Assembly: GCF_001898175.1 (NCBI RefSeq)
Contig: NZ_MKTH01000014.1
Span: 186,850 to 250,849 of the forward strand
DNA length: 64,000 bases
Direction of reading: 5' to 3'
From: Cellulomonas sp. 73-92
GTDB lineage: Bacteria > Actinomycetota > Actinomycetes > Actinomycetales > Cellulomonadaceae
Below the pieces are notes generated by a model. The model did not search any database. It was not told the origin of the DNA and saw only the letters and a program-made list of their open reading frames with translations. Made by a program: the position numbers and the translations under genes. Positions 47,913-57,479 of the stretch are shown piece after piece (position 1 is the first letter of the stretch; each line of letters opens with the position of its first letter).

Positions 47913-48845
47913 GTGCGTGTGCTGTTCGCCGGGACCCCTGCCGCCGCCGTGCCGTCGCTGCGAGCCCTGGCGGCCTCGGCGCACGAGGTGGTCGCCGTCC
48001 TCACGCGGCCCGACGCGCCGGCGGGCCGCGGTCGCGCCCTGCTGCCCAGCGCCGTCCGCACCGTGGCCGACGAGCTCGGCATCGAGGTGCTGACGCCTCC
48101 CCGGCTGCGCGACGAGGCGTTCCGGGAGCGCCTCGCGGCGCTCGACGTCGAGGCGGCGGCGGTCGTCGCCTACGGTGCCCTCGTGCCGCCCGACCTGCTG
48201 GCCGCCGTGCCGCACGGCTGGGTGAACCTGCACTTCTCGCTGCTGCCCGCGTGGCGCGGCGCCGCGCCGGTGCAGCACGCCGTCATCGCCGGCGACGAGG
48301 TGACGGGCGCGACGACCTTCCTACTGGAGCAGGGCCTCGACACCGGTCCGGTGTACGGGCTGCTGACCGAGACGATCCGGCCGCGGGACACCGCGGGCGA
48401 CCTGCTGGGCCGGCTCGCCGAGGCCGGCGCCGGGCTGCTCGTGCGCACCTTGGACGGCATCGAGGACGGCACGCTCGTCGCGGTGCCGCAGGAGCGGCAC
48501 GGCGTCAGCCTCGCGCCGAAGCTGACGCCCGACGACGCCCGGGTGCGCTGGACCCACCCGGCCGTGGCCGTCGACCGGCGCATCCGCGGCTGCACGCCGG
48601 AGCCGGGGGCGTGGACCACGCTGCCGGACGGCGCGCGCCTGGGCCTGGGACCGGTGACGCTCACCGACCAGGTGCTCGCGCCGGGTCTGGTCGTCGCCGG
48701 CAAGCACGACGTCGTCGTCGGGACCGCGACGCAGGCGGTGCGCCTCGGCGAGGTGACGCCGACCGGGAAGCGGACCATGCCCGCGGCCGACTGGGCCCGC
48801 GGGGCCCGGCTCGCGGCGGGCACCGTGCTGGGGCAGGCGTCATGA
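47913..48845 (+). CDS. fmt: Methionyl-tRNA formyltransferase
   Basis: Formylates Met-tRNAi for translation initiation. 310 residues: [19 protein letters not shown] start, [13 protein letters not shown], the catalytic block [24 protein letters not shown] (Asn-His) with the Asp in LDTGPVY, and a C-terminal OB domain. GTG start in leaderless layout. ATGA overlap with rsmB. Confidence 0.97.
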   Translation: MRVLFAGTPAAAVPSLRALAASAHEVVAVLTRPDAPAGRGRALLPSAVRTVADELGIEVLTPPRLRDEAFRERLAALDVEAAAVVAYGALVPPDLLAAVPHGWVNLHFSLLPAWRGAAPVQHAVIAGDEVTGATTFLLEQGLDTGPVYGLLTETIRPRDTAGDLLGRLAEAGAGLLVRTLDGIEDGTLVAVPQERHGVSLAPKLTPDDARVRWTHPAVAVDRRIRGCTPEPGAWTTLPDGARLGLGPVTLTDQVLAPGLVVAGKHDVVVGTATQAVRLGEVTPTGKRTMPAADWARGARLAAGTVLGQAS

Positions 48846-50341
48846 CCGACGAACGGCGCGACGAGCGGGGCCGCCAGCGCGGCGCGGCCCGCGCCGAGGG
48901 TCAGGGTCACCGCTCGGCCGCCGCGCCGTCGCAGCGCGCCCGCCGAGGCGATCCTGCCCGCACCGCGGCGTTCGACGTGCTGTGCCAGGTCGCGGACTCC
49001 GACGCCTACGCGAACCTCGTCCTGCCGCCGCTGCTGCGGGACCGACGCATCGCCGGCCGCGACGCGGCCTTCGCCACCGAGCTCGCCTACGGCACGCTGC
49101 GGATGCGCGGGCGGTACGACGCGGTGCTCGCGCTCGTCGTCGACCGCGGGCTGGAGAACGTCGACCCGCCGGTGCTGGACCTGCTGCGCCTCGGCGCCCA
49201 TCAGCTTCTCGGCATGCGCGTGCCGCCGCACGCCGCCGTGTCGGAGACGGTCGCGCTCGCGCGGGCGCGCACCGGCGCCGGCTCCGCGCAGTTCGTCAAC
49301 GCGATCCTCCGGCAGGTCGCCGAGCAGCCGGTCGAGGCGTGGCTGGGCAGACTCGCTGACGGGGCGCCCGACGAGGACGGCCGCCTGGCGGCCGTGTGGA
49401 GCCACCCCGGCTGGATCGTGCGCGCCCTGCGCGAGGCGCTCGTTGGGAACGGCCGGGCGGCCGGCGAGATCGACGCGCTGCTCGCCGCGGACGACCAGGC
49501 GCCGCACGTGACGCTCGTCGCGCGGCCCGGCCTGGCCACGCTCGACGAGCTGGCGTCGCAGGCGCGCGACGCGACGCCCGGGACCCTGGCGCCGACGGCG
49601 CTCAGCCTGGCCGGCGGCGACCCGGCGGCGCTGGCCGCCGTGCGCGAGGGACGGGCCGGCGTGCAGGACGAGGGCAGCCAGCTCGTCGCCCTCGCCCTGG
49701 CGCACGCGCCGCTCGACGGCCCCGACGAGCGTTGGCTCGACCTGGCCGCCGGCCCCGGTGGCAAGGCCGCGCTCCTGGCGGCCGAGGCCGGCCGGCGTGG
49801 CGCACGCCTCGTCGCCAACGAGCTCCAGCCCCACCGCGCGCGGCTCGTGCGGGACTCCCTGCGGGCAGCGCCGCCCGGGTCGGTCGAGGAGGTCCGGACC
49901 GGCGACGGCCGCCTCGTCGGCACCGCCGAGCCCGGCTCGTACGACCGGGTGCTGCTCGACGCACCCTGCACCGGGCTCGGCGCCCTGCGCCGCCGTCCCG
50001 AGGCACGCTGGCGCCGGACGCCGGCGGACTTGGCGCCGCTGACGCAGCTGCAGCGCGAGCTGCTGGCCTCCGCGCTGGCCGCCGTGCGGCCCGGCGGCCT
50101 GGTCGCCTACGTCACGTGCTCGCCCCATCTGGCCGAGACCCGGCTCGTGGTGACCGACGCCCTGCGGGCGGCCGCCCGGGCGGGGACGCCGGCGACGCTC
50201 GTCGACGCCCGCCCGGCCGTGGCGGGCCTGGCCCCGGGCGACGCGCCGGACCTCGGGGACGGCCCCCACGTGCAGCTCTGGCCGCACGTGCACGGCACCG
50301 ACGCGATGCACCTGTCGCTGCTGCGCCGCGACGCCTCCTAG
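48842..50341 (+). CDS. rsmB: 16S rRNA m5C967 methyltransferase
   Basis: Methylates C967 of 16S rRNA with SAM. 499 residues: a disordered basic head of about 35, an N-terminal NusB-like RNA-binding domain ([25 protein letters not shown]), then the Rossmann methylase with [40 protein letters not shown] and the catalytic cysteine in VTCSPH. The stop codon TAG forms part of the -10 box of rpe. Confidence 0.95.
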   Translation: MTDERRDERGRQRGAARAEGQGHRSAAAPSQRARRGDPARTAAFDVLCQVADSDAYANLVLPPLLRDRRIAGRDAAFATELAYGTLRMRGRYDAVLALVVDRGLENVDPPVLDLLRLGAHQLLGMRVPPHAAVSETVALARARTGAGSAQFVNAILRQVAEQPVEAWLGRLADGAPDEDGRLAAVWSHPGWIVRALREALVGNGRAAGEIDALLAADDQAPHVTLVARPGLATLDELASQARDATPGTLAPTALSLAGGDPAALAAVREGRAGVQDEGSQLVALALAHAPLDGPDERWLDLAAGPGGKAALLAAEAGRRGARLVANELQPHRARLVRDSLRAAPPGSVEEVRTGDGRLVGTAEPGSYDRVLLDAPCTGLGALRRRPEARWRRTPADLAPLTQLQRELLASALAAVRPGGLVAYVTCSPHLAETRLVVTDALRAAARAGTPATLVDARPAVAGLAPGDAPDLGDGPHVQLWPHVHGTDAMHLSLLRRDAS

Positions 50342-50344
50342 GCT
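50339..50344 (+). promoter_or_regulatory. -10 box for leaderless rpe mRNA
   Basis: TAGGCT, 6 nt, then the rpe GTG at 50351. It begins inside the rsmB stop codon. Confidence 0.5.
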
Positions 50345-50350
50345 GGCCGC

Positions 50351-51016
50351 GTGGCGGTCCGCATCAACCCCAGCATCCTCTCGGCCGACTTCGCGAACCT
50401 CGAGCGTGACCTGGCGGCGATCGCGACGGCCGACTACGCCCACGTCGACGTCATGGACCAGCACTTCGTGCCGAACCTGACGATCGGCCTGCCGGTCGTG
50501 GCCCGGCTCGCGCAGGTGTCGCCGGTGCCCCTCGACGTGCACCTCATGGTCGACGACGCGGACCGGTGGGCGCCGGAGTACGCCGCCGCGGGCGCCGCGT
50601 CCGTCACCTTCCACGCCGAGGCGACGCAGGCGCCCGTGCGGCTGGCGCGCGAGCTGCGGTCGCACGGCGTGCGTGCCGGCGTCGCGGTGCGCCCGGCCAC
50701 GCCCGTCGAGCCGCTCCTCGACCTGCTCGACGAGTTCGACATGATCCTCGTCATGACGGTGGAGCCCGGGTTCGGCGGGCAGCCGTTCATCGACGGCACC
50801 CTGCCGAAGCTGCGCCGCGCCCGGCAGGCGATCCGCGCGGCGAACGCCGCCACGTGGATCCAGGTCGACGGCGGCGTGAGCCGCGAGACGATCGGCCGCA
50901 TCGCGGCCGCGGGAGCGGACACGTTCGTCGCCGGCTCCGCGGTCTACGCCGCGCCCGACGTCGCGGCCGAGATCGCCGCGCTGCGCGCCCTCGCCCTGCC
51001 GACGGTCTCGGCCTGA
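50351..51016 (+). CDS. rpe: Ribulose-phosphate 3-epimerase
   Basis: Interconverts ribulose 5-phosphate and xylulose 5-phosphate. 221-residue TIM barrel: [60 protein letters not shown] and [13 protein letters not shown] (catalytic Asps and metal His in place). It produces and consumes the same ribulose 5-phosphate that ribBA uses, and sits just upstream of the rib operon. Confidence 0.97.
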   Translation: MAVRINPSILSADFANLERDLAAIATADYAHVDVMDQHFVPNLTIGLPVVARLAQVSPVPLDVHLMVDDADRWAPEYAAAGAASVTFHAEATQAPVRLARELRSHGVRAGVAVRPATPVEPLLDLLDEFDMILVMTVEPGFGGQPFIDGTLPKLRRARQAIRAANAATWIQVDGGVSRETIGRIAAAGADTFVAGSAVYAAPDVAAEIAALRALALPTVSA

Positions 51017-51021
51017 GCGCG

Positions 51022-51058
51022 CGCCGGGCGCGTCGTTCGCCGCCGGGCGCATCGTTCG
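51022..51058. repeat. Two-copy tandem repeat after rpe
   Basis: CGCCGGGCGCGTCGTTCG (51022-51039) and CGCCGGGCGCATCGTTCG (51041-51058), one mismatch, 19-bp period. The following CATGGTTC (51070-51077) and GAACCATG (51107-51114) form a distant 8-bp inverted repeat. Together they fill the gap before the riboswitch. Confidence 0.55.
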
Positions 51059-51174
51059 GCGCCGACCTCCATGGTTCCGGCGCCCGCAACCCCTGCGCTC
51101 GCTCACGAACCATGCGCTGGGCGGGGTGACGAACCGACCGTGGCGGTGTGGTAGAACAGACGGCGCAAGCACAC

Positions 51175-51301
51175 GTGCTCCGGGGTCGGTGAAAGTCCGA
51201 GCCGGCGGTGACAGTCCGCGACCCGCGAGGTTCCGCAAGGGACCGGACGGTGGACCTGGTGGAACTCCGGGACCGACGGTGAAAGTCCGGATGGGAGGAG
51301 T
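51175..51301 (+). ncRNA. FMN riboswitch (RFN element)
   Basis: The conserved RFN blocks are in order: CCGGGGTCGGTGAAAGTCCG, then GCCGGCGGTGACAGTCCGCGA, then CTGGTGGAACTCCGG, and closing GACGGTGAAAGTCCGGATGG GAGGAG. It binds FMN and turns off downstream rib genes when flavin is plentiful. The promoter probably uses TAGAAC at 51152-51157. A perfect palindrome follows directly and then ribD. Confidence 0.95.
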
Positions 51302-51305
51302 CGTG

Positions 51306-51331
51306 GCGGTGCGCGGACGTCCGCGCACCGC
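51306..51331 (+). terminator. Perfect 26-bp palindrome, likely riboswitch expression platform
   Basis: GCGGTGCGCGGAC (51306-51318) is followed at once by its reverse complement (51319-51331), giving 13-bp arms without a spacer. It starts 5 bp after the aptamer closing stem. No T-run, so it might act through Rho or by hiding sequence rather than as a classical intrinsic terminator. Confidence 0.6.
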
Positions 51332-51394
51332 GACTGCAGGGCACCGTCCCTGCCGTCCCACCCCGGTGCCGATCGACGGCGCGGAGGTGGGGAC

Positions 51395-52468
51395 ATGGCG
51401 ACCAGCACGCAGCACCGCGGGTCCGTTCTGCCCGCCGGCGCCAGCGGCGCCGAGCTGACCACGCTGCGCCGGGCCTTCGAGCTGGCGCGCCGTGGCCCGG
51501 CGCACGGGCCGAACCCGCGCGTCGGGGCGGTCCTGCTCGGACGGGACGGCGCGACGATCGGGGAGGGCTGGCACCGCGGCGCCGGCACGCCGCACGCCGA
51601 GGTCGCCGCCCTGGCCGACGCCGCCGCCCACGGCCACGACACGCGCGGCGCCACCGCGGTGGTCACCCTGGAGCCGTGCGACCACACCGGCCGGACCGGA
51701 CCGTGCAGCGTCGCGCTCCTGGAGGCGGGAGTCTCCCGGGTCGTCGCCTCGGTGCAGGACCCGAACCCGGTCGCCGCCGGCGGGGCCGACCGCCTGCGCA
51801 GGGGCGGCGTCGAGGTCGTCATGGGCGTCCTCGAGGAGGAGGGCCGCACCGTGCTCGGGCCGTGGTTCCACGCCGTGCGGCACGGGCGACCGTTCGTCAC
51901 GCTCAAGCTGGCGGTCAGCCTCGACGGTCGCGTCGCCGCGGCCGACGGCACCAGCCGCTGGATCACCTCCGACGTCGCCCGCCGCCACGGCCACGAGCTG
52001 CGCTCCCAGGTGGACGCCATCGTCGTCGGCACCGGCACCGCGCTGGCCGACGACCCGGAGCTGACCGCCCGCACCGCGGACGGCGCGCTCGTCGAGCACC
52101 AGCCGCTGCGCGTCGTCGTCGGCCTGCGCGACCTGCCCGCGGGCGCCCGGCTGCACGGCCCCGGCGGCCCGCTGGTCCAGCTCCGCACCCACGAGCCCGC
52201 CGACGTGCTCGAGGCCCTCGCCGGCCGCGAGGTCCGCCACGCGCTCGTCGAGGGCGGGCCGACCCTCGCCGCCGCCTTCCTGCGGGCCGGCCTGGTCGAC
52301 GAGGTGCACGCCTACCTCGCGCCCGTGCTGCTCGGCGCCGGCCGGCTCGCCGTCGGCGACCTCGGCGTCACCACCATCGACGAGGCGCTGCGCCTCGACC
52401 CCGTCCACGTGCAACCGCTGGGGCCCGACGTGCTCGTCGTCGCGACGCCCCGCCCGAGGGAGGCCTGA
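51395..52468 (+). CDS. ribD: Riboflavin biosynthesis deaminase/reductase
   Basis: Bifunctional second and third steps of riboflavin synthesis. N-terminal deaminase: zinc ligands in GTPHAEVAAL and LEPCDHTGRTGPC. C-terminal NADPH reductase: FVTLKLAVSLDGRVAAADG, SRWITSDVARRHGHELRS and ALVEGGPTLAAAFLRAGLVDE. 357 residues. The ATG has GCGGAGGTGGGG upstream and lies 64 bp after the palindrome. First gene of the riboswitch-controlled operon. Confidence 0.96.
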   Translation: MATSTQHRGSVLPAGASGAELTTLRRAFELARRGPAHGPNPRVGAVLLGRDGATIGEGWHRGAGTPHAEVAALADAAAHGHDTRGATAVVTLEPCDHTGRTGPCSVALLEAGVSRVVASVQDPNPVAAGGADRLRRGGVEVVMGVLEEEGRTVLGPWFHAVRHGRPFVTLKLAVSLDGRVAAADGTSRWITSDVARRHGHELRSQVDAIVVGTGTALADDPELTARTADGALVEHQPLRVVVGLRDLPAGARLHGPGGPLVQLRTHEPADVLEALAGREVRHALVEGGPTLAAAFLRAGLVDEVHAYLAPVLLGAGRLAVGDLGVTTIDEALRLDPVHVQPLGPDVLVVATPRPREA

Positions 52469-53079
52469 TGTTCACCGGCATCGTCGAGGAGGTCGGCGCC
52501 GTCGTCGACCTCGACCTGCGCCACGGCGAGGGCGACGCGCGGCTCGTCGTGCGCGGCCCGCTCGTCGTGCAGGACGCCCGCATCGGCGACTCGATCGCGG
52601 TCTCGGGGGTCTGCCTGACGGTGACCGACCTGCCGGGCGACGGCAGCTTCGCCGCCGACGTCATGCCCGAGACCCTCCACCGGTCGACCCTGGGCGGCCT
52701 GGCCGCCGGCGACCCCGTCAACCTGGAGCGCGCGCTGCCGGTCGGCGGCCGCTACGGCGGCCACGTCGTCCAGGGGCACGTGGACGGCATCGGCGAGGTC
52801 CGCGAGCGCGTCGCGGGCCCCCGCTGGGAGGACCTGACGATCGCGCTGCACCCGGACCTCGCACGCTACGTCGCGGAGAAGGGCTCGATCGCGATCTCCG
52901 GCGTCTCGCTGACGGTCACCTGGGTCTCCGACGCCGCGTTCGGCGTCTCCCTCATCCCGACGACCCTCGCCGCCACGACGCTCGGCGACGCCGGGCCCGG
53001 CACCACCGTCAACCTGGAGGTCGACGTGCTCGCCAAGTACACGGAACGGCTGCTCGCCACGGGCGGGGTGCTGCGATGA
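52468..53079 (+). CDS. ribE: Riboflavin synthase (alpha subunit)
   Basis: Dismutates two lumazines into riboflavin. 203 residues in two similar barrel halves, each with an SVGVCLTV-like block: [15 protein letters not shown] with [13 protein letters not shown], and [14 protein letters not shown] with [13 protein letters not shown]. The TGATG overlap couples it to ribD, and ATGA couples it to ribBA. Confidence 0.96.
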   Translation: MFTGIVEEVGAVVDLDLRHGEGDARLVVRGPLVVQDARIGDSIAVSGVCLTVTDLPGDGSFAADVMPETLHRSTLGGLAAGDPVNLERALPVGGRYGGHVVQGHVDGIGEVRERVAGPRWEDLTIALHPDLARYVAEKGSIAISGVSLTVTWVSDAAFGVSLIPTTLAATTLGDAGPGTTVNLEVDVLAKYTERLLATGGVLR

Positions 53080-54335
53080 GCGAGATCACGCTCGGGACCG
53101 TCGAGCAGGCGCTCGACGCGCTGCGGGCCGGCAAGCCGGTGCTCGTCGCCGACTCCCCGGACCGGGAGAACGAGGCGGACGTCATCTTCGCGGCGCAGCA
53201 CGCGACGGCGCGGTGGGTGGCGTGGACCATCCGGCACTCGTCCGGGTACCTGTGCGCGCCGATGCCCGCCGCCCGCGCCGACGCCCTGGACCTGCCGCTC
53301 ATGGTGCCGCAGAGCCAGGACCCGCGCCGGACCGCGTACACCGTGACCGTCGACGCCGCCGCCGGCGTCACCACGGGCATCTCGGCCGCGGACCGCACGC
53401 GGACGCTGCGCGTGCTCGCCGACCCCGCCTCGGGGCGCGGCGACCTCATCCGGCCGGGCCACGTGCTGCCGCTGCGCGCCGTCCCCGGCGGCGTGCTGCA
53501 CCGCGGCGGGCACACGGAGGCCGCGGTCGACCTGTGCCGGCTCGCCGGGCTCGAGCCGGTGGCGGGCATCGCCGAGCTCATCAACGACGACGGCACGATG
53601 GCCCGCCTCCCGGAGGCCTGCGCGCTGGCCCGCGAGGATGGCCTCGTCGTGCTGACCATCGAGGAGATCGCCGAGTGGCGCCTGGCGCACGGCGACCTCG
53701 TGCCGGAGGCGCCCGGGGACGGCCCGCTGCAGCCCCGGGTCCAGCACACCTCCTCGGCGCAGCTGCCGACCCGCTACGGCGACTTCCGCGTGCGCGGCTA
53801 CCGCGACCTGCGCACGGGCGACGAGCACATCGCGCTCGTCCCGGTGGCGGGCCTGGCGGAACGGCCGACGGTCCGGGTCCACTCCGAGTGCCTCACGGGC
53901 GACGCCTTCGGCTCCGAGCGCTGCGACTGCGGGCCCCAGCTGCAGGAGGCGATGCGGCTGGCCGCGACGAGCGGTGGCGCCGTCGTCTACCTGCGTGGCC
54001 ACGAGGGCCGTGGCATCGGCCTGCTCGCCAAGATCGCCGCCTACGCGCTGCAGGACGAGGGCCGCGACACCGTCGAGGCGAACATCGACCTGGGCTGGCC
54101 GGCGGACCGGCGGGAGTACGGCGCGGCGGCGGCGATCCTCGAGGACCTCGGCATCACGCACGTGACGCTCCTCACCAACAACCCGGCCAAGGTGGCCGGG
54201 CTGCGGGCGCACGGCATCGACGTCGCGGAGGTGCGCGGCCTGGAGGTCGGGCGCACGCCGCACAACGCGGCGTACCTGGAGACCAAGGCCCGCCAGATGG
54301 GCCACCTGCTGAAGAACCTGGGGGAGACGGCGTGA
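53076..54335 (+). CDS. ribBA: 3,4-dihydroxy-2-butanone 4-phosphate synthase / GTP cyclohydrolase II
   Basis: Supplies both precursors of riboflavin. The N-terminal RibB half shows [31 protein letters not shown] and [16 protein letters not shown]. The C-terminal RibA half shows the zinc site [20 protein letters not shown] and [24 protein letters not shown], and [12 protein letters not shown]. 419 residues, normal. GTGA overlap with ribH. Confidence 0.97.
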   Translation: MSEITLGTVEQALDALRAGKPVLVADSPDRENEADVIFAAQHATARWVAWTIRHSSGYLCAPMPAARADALDLPLMVPQSQDPRRTAYTVTVDAAAGVTTGISAADRTRTLRVLADPASGRGDLIRPGHVLPLRAVPGGVLHRGGHTEAAVDLCRLAGLEPVAGIAELINDDGTMARLPEACALAREDGLVVLTIEEIAEWRLAHGDLVPEAPGDGPLQPRVQHTSSAQLPTRYGDFRVRGYRDLRTGDEHIALVPVAGLAERPTVRVHSECLTGDAFGSERCDCGPQLQEAMRLAATSGGAVVYLRGHEGRGIGLLAKIAAYALQDEGRDTVEANIDLGWPADRREYGAAAAILEDLGITHVTLLTNNPAKVAGLRAHGIDVAEVRGLEVGRTPHNAAYLETKARQMGHLLKNLGETA

Positions 54336-54841
54336 GCGGGGTCGGCGCACCGAGCATGAACCTGGACGGGACGGGCCTGCGGGTCGTCGTCGTCGCGGCC
54401 TCGTGGCACCAGGTGGTGATGGACGGCCTGGTGGCCGGCGCGCAGCGGGCGCTGGCCGACGCCCACGCCGAGGTGACGCTGGTCCGCGTCCCCGGCTCGT
54501 TCGAGCTGCCCGTGGGCGCGCTGCACGCGGCGCGCTCGGGTGCGGACGCGGTCGTGGCGCTCGGCGTCGTCATCCGTGGCGGCACGCCGCACTTCGACTA
54601 CGTGTGCCAGGCGGCCACGGAAGGCCTGACCCGCGTCGCGCTCGACACGGGCGTGCCGGTCGGCTTCGGCCTGCTGACGTGCGACGACGAGGCGCAGGCG
54701 CTCGACCGCGCCGGGCTGCCCGGTTCGCACGAGGACAAGGGCTACGAGGCCGCCCAGGCCGCCGTGGCGACCCTGCTGGCGCTCCGCCCGCTGGACGCGC
54801 CGTCGCCGGCCGGGGCCCGACGTCTAGGCTCCCGGTCGTGA
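54332..54841 (+). CDS. ribH: 6,7-dimethyl-8-ribityllumazine synthase
   Basis: Forms lumazine from the two RibBA-derived precursors; assembles into pentamers or capsids. 169 residues: [58 protein letters not shown] (catalytic His near HFDYV), [12 protein letters not shown], and [15 protein letters not shown] start. Its last codons contain the -10 box of hisE. Confidence 0.96.
   Translation: MSGVGAPSMNLDGTGLRVVVVAASWHQVVMDGLVAGAQRALADAHAEVTLVRVPGSFELPVGALHAARSGADAVVALGVVIRGGTPHFDYVCQAATEGLTRVALDTGVPVGFGLLTCDDEAQALDRAGLPGSHEDKGYEAAQAAVATLLALRPLDAPSPAGARRLGSRS
54825..54830 (+). promoter_or_regulatory. -10 box for leaderless hisE mRNA
   Basis: TAGGCT inside the end of ribH, then 7 nt, then the hisE GTG at 54838. 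It would let hisE-hisG be expressed apart from the FMN-controlled rib operon. Confidence 0.5.
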
Positions 54842-55125
54842 GCCACGACGTGAACCCCGACGTGAAGACCTTCGAGGGCCTGTTCGCGGAGCTGGAGCGC
54901 AAGGCGGTCGAGCGCCCCGCCGGGTCGCGCACCGTTGACGAGCTCGACGCCGGCGTCCACGCCATCGGCAAGAAGGTCGTCGAGGAGGCCGCCGAGGTGT
55001 GGATGGCGGCCGAGCACGAGGGCGACGAGCGCACGGCGGAGGAGATCAGCCAGTTGCTCTACCACCTGCAGGTGCTCATGATCGCGCGCGGCCTGTCGCT
55101 GCAGGACGTGTACCGCTACCTCTGA
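54838..55125 (+). CDS. hisE: Phosphoribosyl-ATP pyrophosphatase
   Basis: Second step of histidine synthesis. 95 residues of all-alpha MazG-like fold: [64 protein letters not shown] with the metal-binding Glu/Asp set. GTG overlapping the ribH stop. Paired with hisG, the enzyme of the preceding step. Confidence 0.96.
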   Translation: MSHDVNPDVKTFEGLFAELERKAVERPAGSRTVDELDAGVHAIGKKVVEEAAEVWMAAEHEGDERTAEEISQLLYHLQVLMIARGLSLQDVYRYL

Positions 55126-55137
55126 GTCGAGGACCCA

Positions 55138-55986
55138 GTGCTGAGGATCGCCGTCCCCAACAAGGGCTCCCTGTCCGAGCCCGCCGTCGACCTGCTGCGC
55201 GAGGCGGGCTACCGCCAGCGGCGCGACCCGCGGGAGCTGGTGCTCCCGGACCCCGACAACGACGCCGAGTTCTTCTTCCTGCGGCCGCGCGACGTCGCGG
55301 TCTACGTGGGCCAGGGCACCGTCGACGTCGGCATCACGGGCCGCGACCTGCTCATCGACTCGGGCTCGTCGGCCACCGAGCACCTGCCGCTGGGGTTCGC
55401 GCGCTCGACGTTCCGGTTCGCCTCCGCCGCCGGGCGCCTGCACGACGTGCTGGAGGTCGCCGGCCTGCGCGTGGCGACGAGCTACCCCGTCCTCGTCGAG
55501 CGCTACCTGGTGGAGCGGGGCGTGGCGGCGAGCGCGATCGTGCGGCTCGACGGGGCGGTCGAGTCGGCCATCCGGCTGGGGGTCGCCGACGTCATCGCCG
55601 ACGTCGTCGAGACCGGCTCGACCCTGCGCGCCGCCGGCCTCGAGGTGTTCGGCGACCCGATCCTGCGGTCCGAGGCCGTGCTGGTCCGCCGCGCCGACGC
55701 CGACGCCCCGGCCGGGCTGGACGTGCTGACGCGCCGCATCCAGGGCGTCATCACGGCCCACGAGTACGTGCTGATGGACTACGACGTGCCGATCTCGGCC
55801 GTGGATCGCGCGGTCCGCATCACGCCCGGCCTGGAGTCCCCGACGGTCTCGCCGCTGCACGACAAGCAGTGGTGCGCCGTGCGGGCGATGGTCCCGCGGG
55901 CGCAGACCAACCGGGTGATGGACGAGCTCTACGAGGCCGGCGCGCGGGCGATCATCGTCACCTCCATCCACGCCTGCCGCCTGTGA
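55138..55986 (+). CDS. hisG: ATP phosphoribosyltransferase (long form)
   Basis: First, feedback-controlled step of histidine synthesis. 282 residues is the long HisG with a C-terminal ACT-like regulatory domain ([45 protein letters not shown]), so no HisZ partner is needed. The catalytic part has [33 protein letters not shown], and the PRPP loop [22 protein letters not shown] start after GAGGACC. Confidence 0.96.
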   Translation: MLRIAVPNKGSLSEPAVDLLREAGYRQRRDPRELVLPDPDNDAEFFFLRPRDVAVYVGQGTVDVGITGRDLLIDSGSSATEHLPLGFARSTFRFASAAGRLHDVLEVAGLRVATSYPVLVERYLVERGVAASAIVRLDGAVESAIRLGVADVIADVVETGSTLRAAGLEVFGDPILRSEAVLVRRADADAPAGLDVLTRRIQGVITAHEYVLMDYDVPISAVDRAVRITPGLESPTVSPLHDKQWCAVRAMVPRAQTNRVMDELYEAGARAIIVTSIHACRL

Positions 55987-56429
55987 CCCCACCGCCGGGG
56001 GCCGACGACCGGCCGTTCCGGCCGCGGTTCGCCCGCGTGGTGAACCTCGTCATCGGCGGGGCGGTGCTCGTCCTGACCGCGCTGCTCGTCGGCGCTCTCA
56101 CCGACGTGCCGTGGGGCGACCGGGTCGGCATCGGCCTCGTCGGGCTCGCAGTGGCCTGGTTCTGCTGGCGGGAGGCCGCGGTCGTCGCGCGGCCCGACGA
56201 GGCCGGGCTGACGGTGCGCAACCTCGTCGTGCGCCGGCGCCTGGCCTGGGCGCAGATCGTCGACGTGCGGTTCGGCGAGGGACGGCCGTGGGTGCAGCTG
56301 GACCTGGCGGATGGCGACACCCTCGCGGTCATGGCGATCCAGCGGGCCGACGGCGCCGCCGCCCGGCAGGAGGCACGTCGCCTGGCGACCCTCGTCGCAC
56401 GCCACACCGCCACCGGCCACGACGACTAG
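55983..56429 (+). CDS. PH-domain membrane protein
   Basis: 148 residues: a Pro-rich head, two membrane segments ([21 protein letters not shown] and [15 protein letters not shown]), then a bacterial PH-like domain ([40 protein letters not shown]). Common in actinobacteria beside hisG; function unknown. GTGA overlap with hisG suggests cotranscription. Confidence 0.85.
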   Translation: MTPPPGADDRPFRPRFARVVNLVIGGAVLVLTALLVGALTDVPWGDRVGIGLVGLAVAWFCWREAAVVARPDEAGLTVRNLVVRRRLAWAQIVDVRFGEGRPWVQLDLADGDTLAVMAIQRADGAAARQEARRLATLVARHTATGHDD

Positions 56430-56443
56430 GGCGTGCGGACCCC

Positions 56444-56449
56444 TACGCT
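56444..56449 (+). promoter_or_regulatory. -10 box for leaderless pafB mRNA
   Basis: TACGCT, 7 nt, then the pafB ATG at 56457. It supports ATG 56457 over the in-frame GTG at 56433, which would lie upstream of the box. Confidence 0.5.
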
Positions 56450-56456
56450 GGGCGCG

Positions 56457-57479
56457 ATGGCCCCCTCGATCGATCCCGCCGAGCGCCTGCTCGACCTCGT
56501 CATCGCCCTGGTCAACACCTCGGGCCGCATGACGAAGCAGCAGGTGCGCTCGTCCGTGGCCGGATACCAGGACGCGGTGTCCGACGAGGCCTTCGAACGA
56601 ATGTTCGAGCGTGACAAGGACACGCTGCGCGAGCTCGGCGTGCCGGTGCTGACGGTCACCGATGCCCGCCACGGCGACGACGTCGGCTACCGGATCGACG
56701 TCGACGCCTACGCGCTGCCTCCCGTCCAGCTGACCCCAGCGGAGCTGGGCGTGCTGTCGGTGGCGGTCCAGGTGTGGCAGGACGCGACGCTGCGCGCCGA
56801 CACGACGCGGGCGCTGACGAAGCTGCGCGCCGTGGGGGAGGGGCCGTCCGCGACCGACCTGCTCGCCGGCCTGGCACCGCGGGTGCGCGCCGACGGCTCC
56901 GCGTTCGGGCCGCTCGTCGAGGCCGTCCAGGAGCGGCGCGCGGTGCGGTTCACCTACCGGGCGGCCTCGTCGGGCGAGGTCCGTGAGCGCACCGTGGAAC
57001 CGTGGCGGCTGCTCGCGCGCCGGGGCGGCTGGGTGCTCGTCGGCCTGGACCGCGACCGTGGCGCGTCGCGGTCCTTCCGGCTGGGCCGCATCCAGGGCCG
57101 GGTTCGGCCGGTGGGCGCTCCGGGGGCCTTCGAGCCGCCCACGGACGCGCAGCTGGCGGACGCCCTCGCGGCCTGGACGCAGGGCCCCGAGCGCACCGCC
57201 GCCCTGGCCGTGCTGCCGGACCGAGCCGCCGCCCTGCGTGCCAGGGCGGTGGACGACGAGGCCTTCGACCCCGACGCGGTGCCGGGTGCGCGCGAGGTGC
57301 TCGCCGACCGCGACCTGGTGCACGTCCGGTACCGCTCCACGTGGGAGCTGGCCGAGGAGGTCGTCGGCTACGGCTCCGCCGTCGTCGTGCTGGCGCCCGC
57401 CGGCGTGCGCGACGCCGCGCTCGACCTCCTGCGCACCGCCTCCAGGCTCGACATCCCTGCGGAGGTGCCCCGTGCCTGA
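56457..57479 (+). CDS. pafB: WYL-domain transcriptional regulator PafB
   Basis: With PafC forms a DNA-damage-responsive activator (in mycobacteria the LexA-independent response). 340 residues: winged helix at the N-terminus (ERLLDLVIALVNTSGRMTKQQVRS), then the WYL domain (EAVQERRAVRFTYRAASSGEVRERTVEPWRLLARRGGWVLVGLD) and the C-terminal extension (WCX). No proteasome genes (pafA, prcBA) are in this window. Overlaps pafC by 8 bp. Confidence 0.93.
   Translation: MAPSIDPAERLLDLVIALVNTSGRMTKQQVRSSVAGYQDAVSDEAFERMFERDKDTLRELGVPVLTVTDARHGDDVGYRIDVDAYALPPVQLTPAELGVLSVAVQVWQDATLRADTTRALTKLRAVGEGPSATDLLAGLAPRVRADGSAFGPLVEAVQERRAVRFTYRAASSGEVRERTVEPWRLLARRGGWVLVGLDRDRGASRSFRLGRIQGRVRPVGAPGAFEPPTDAQLADALAAWTQGPERTAALAVLPDRAAALRARAVDDEAFDPDAVPGAREVLADRDLVHVRYRSTWELAEEVVGYGSAVVVLAPAGVRDAALDLLRTASRLDIPAEVPRA

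Noticed and set aside
48170..52414. Long minus-strand open frame across fmt, rsmB, rpe and ribD
   Set aside because: Shadow of real plus-strand genes, and it would cross the FMN riboswitch. No recognisable family.
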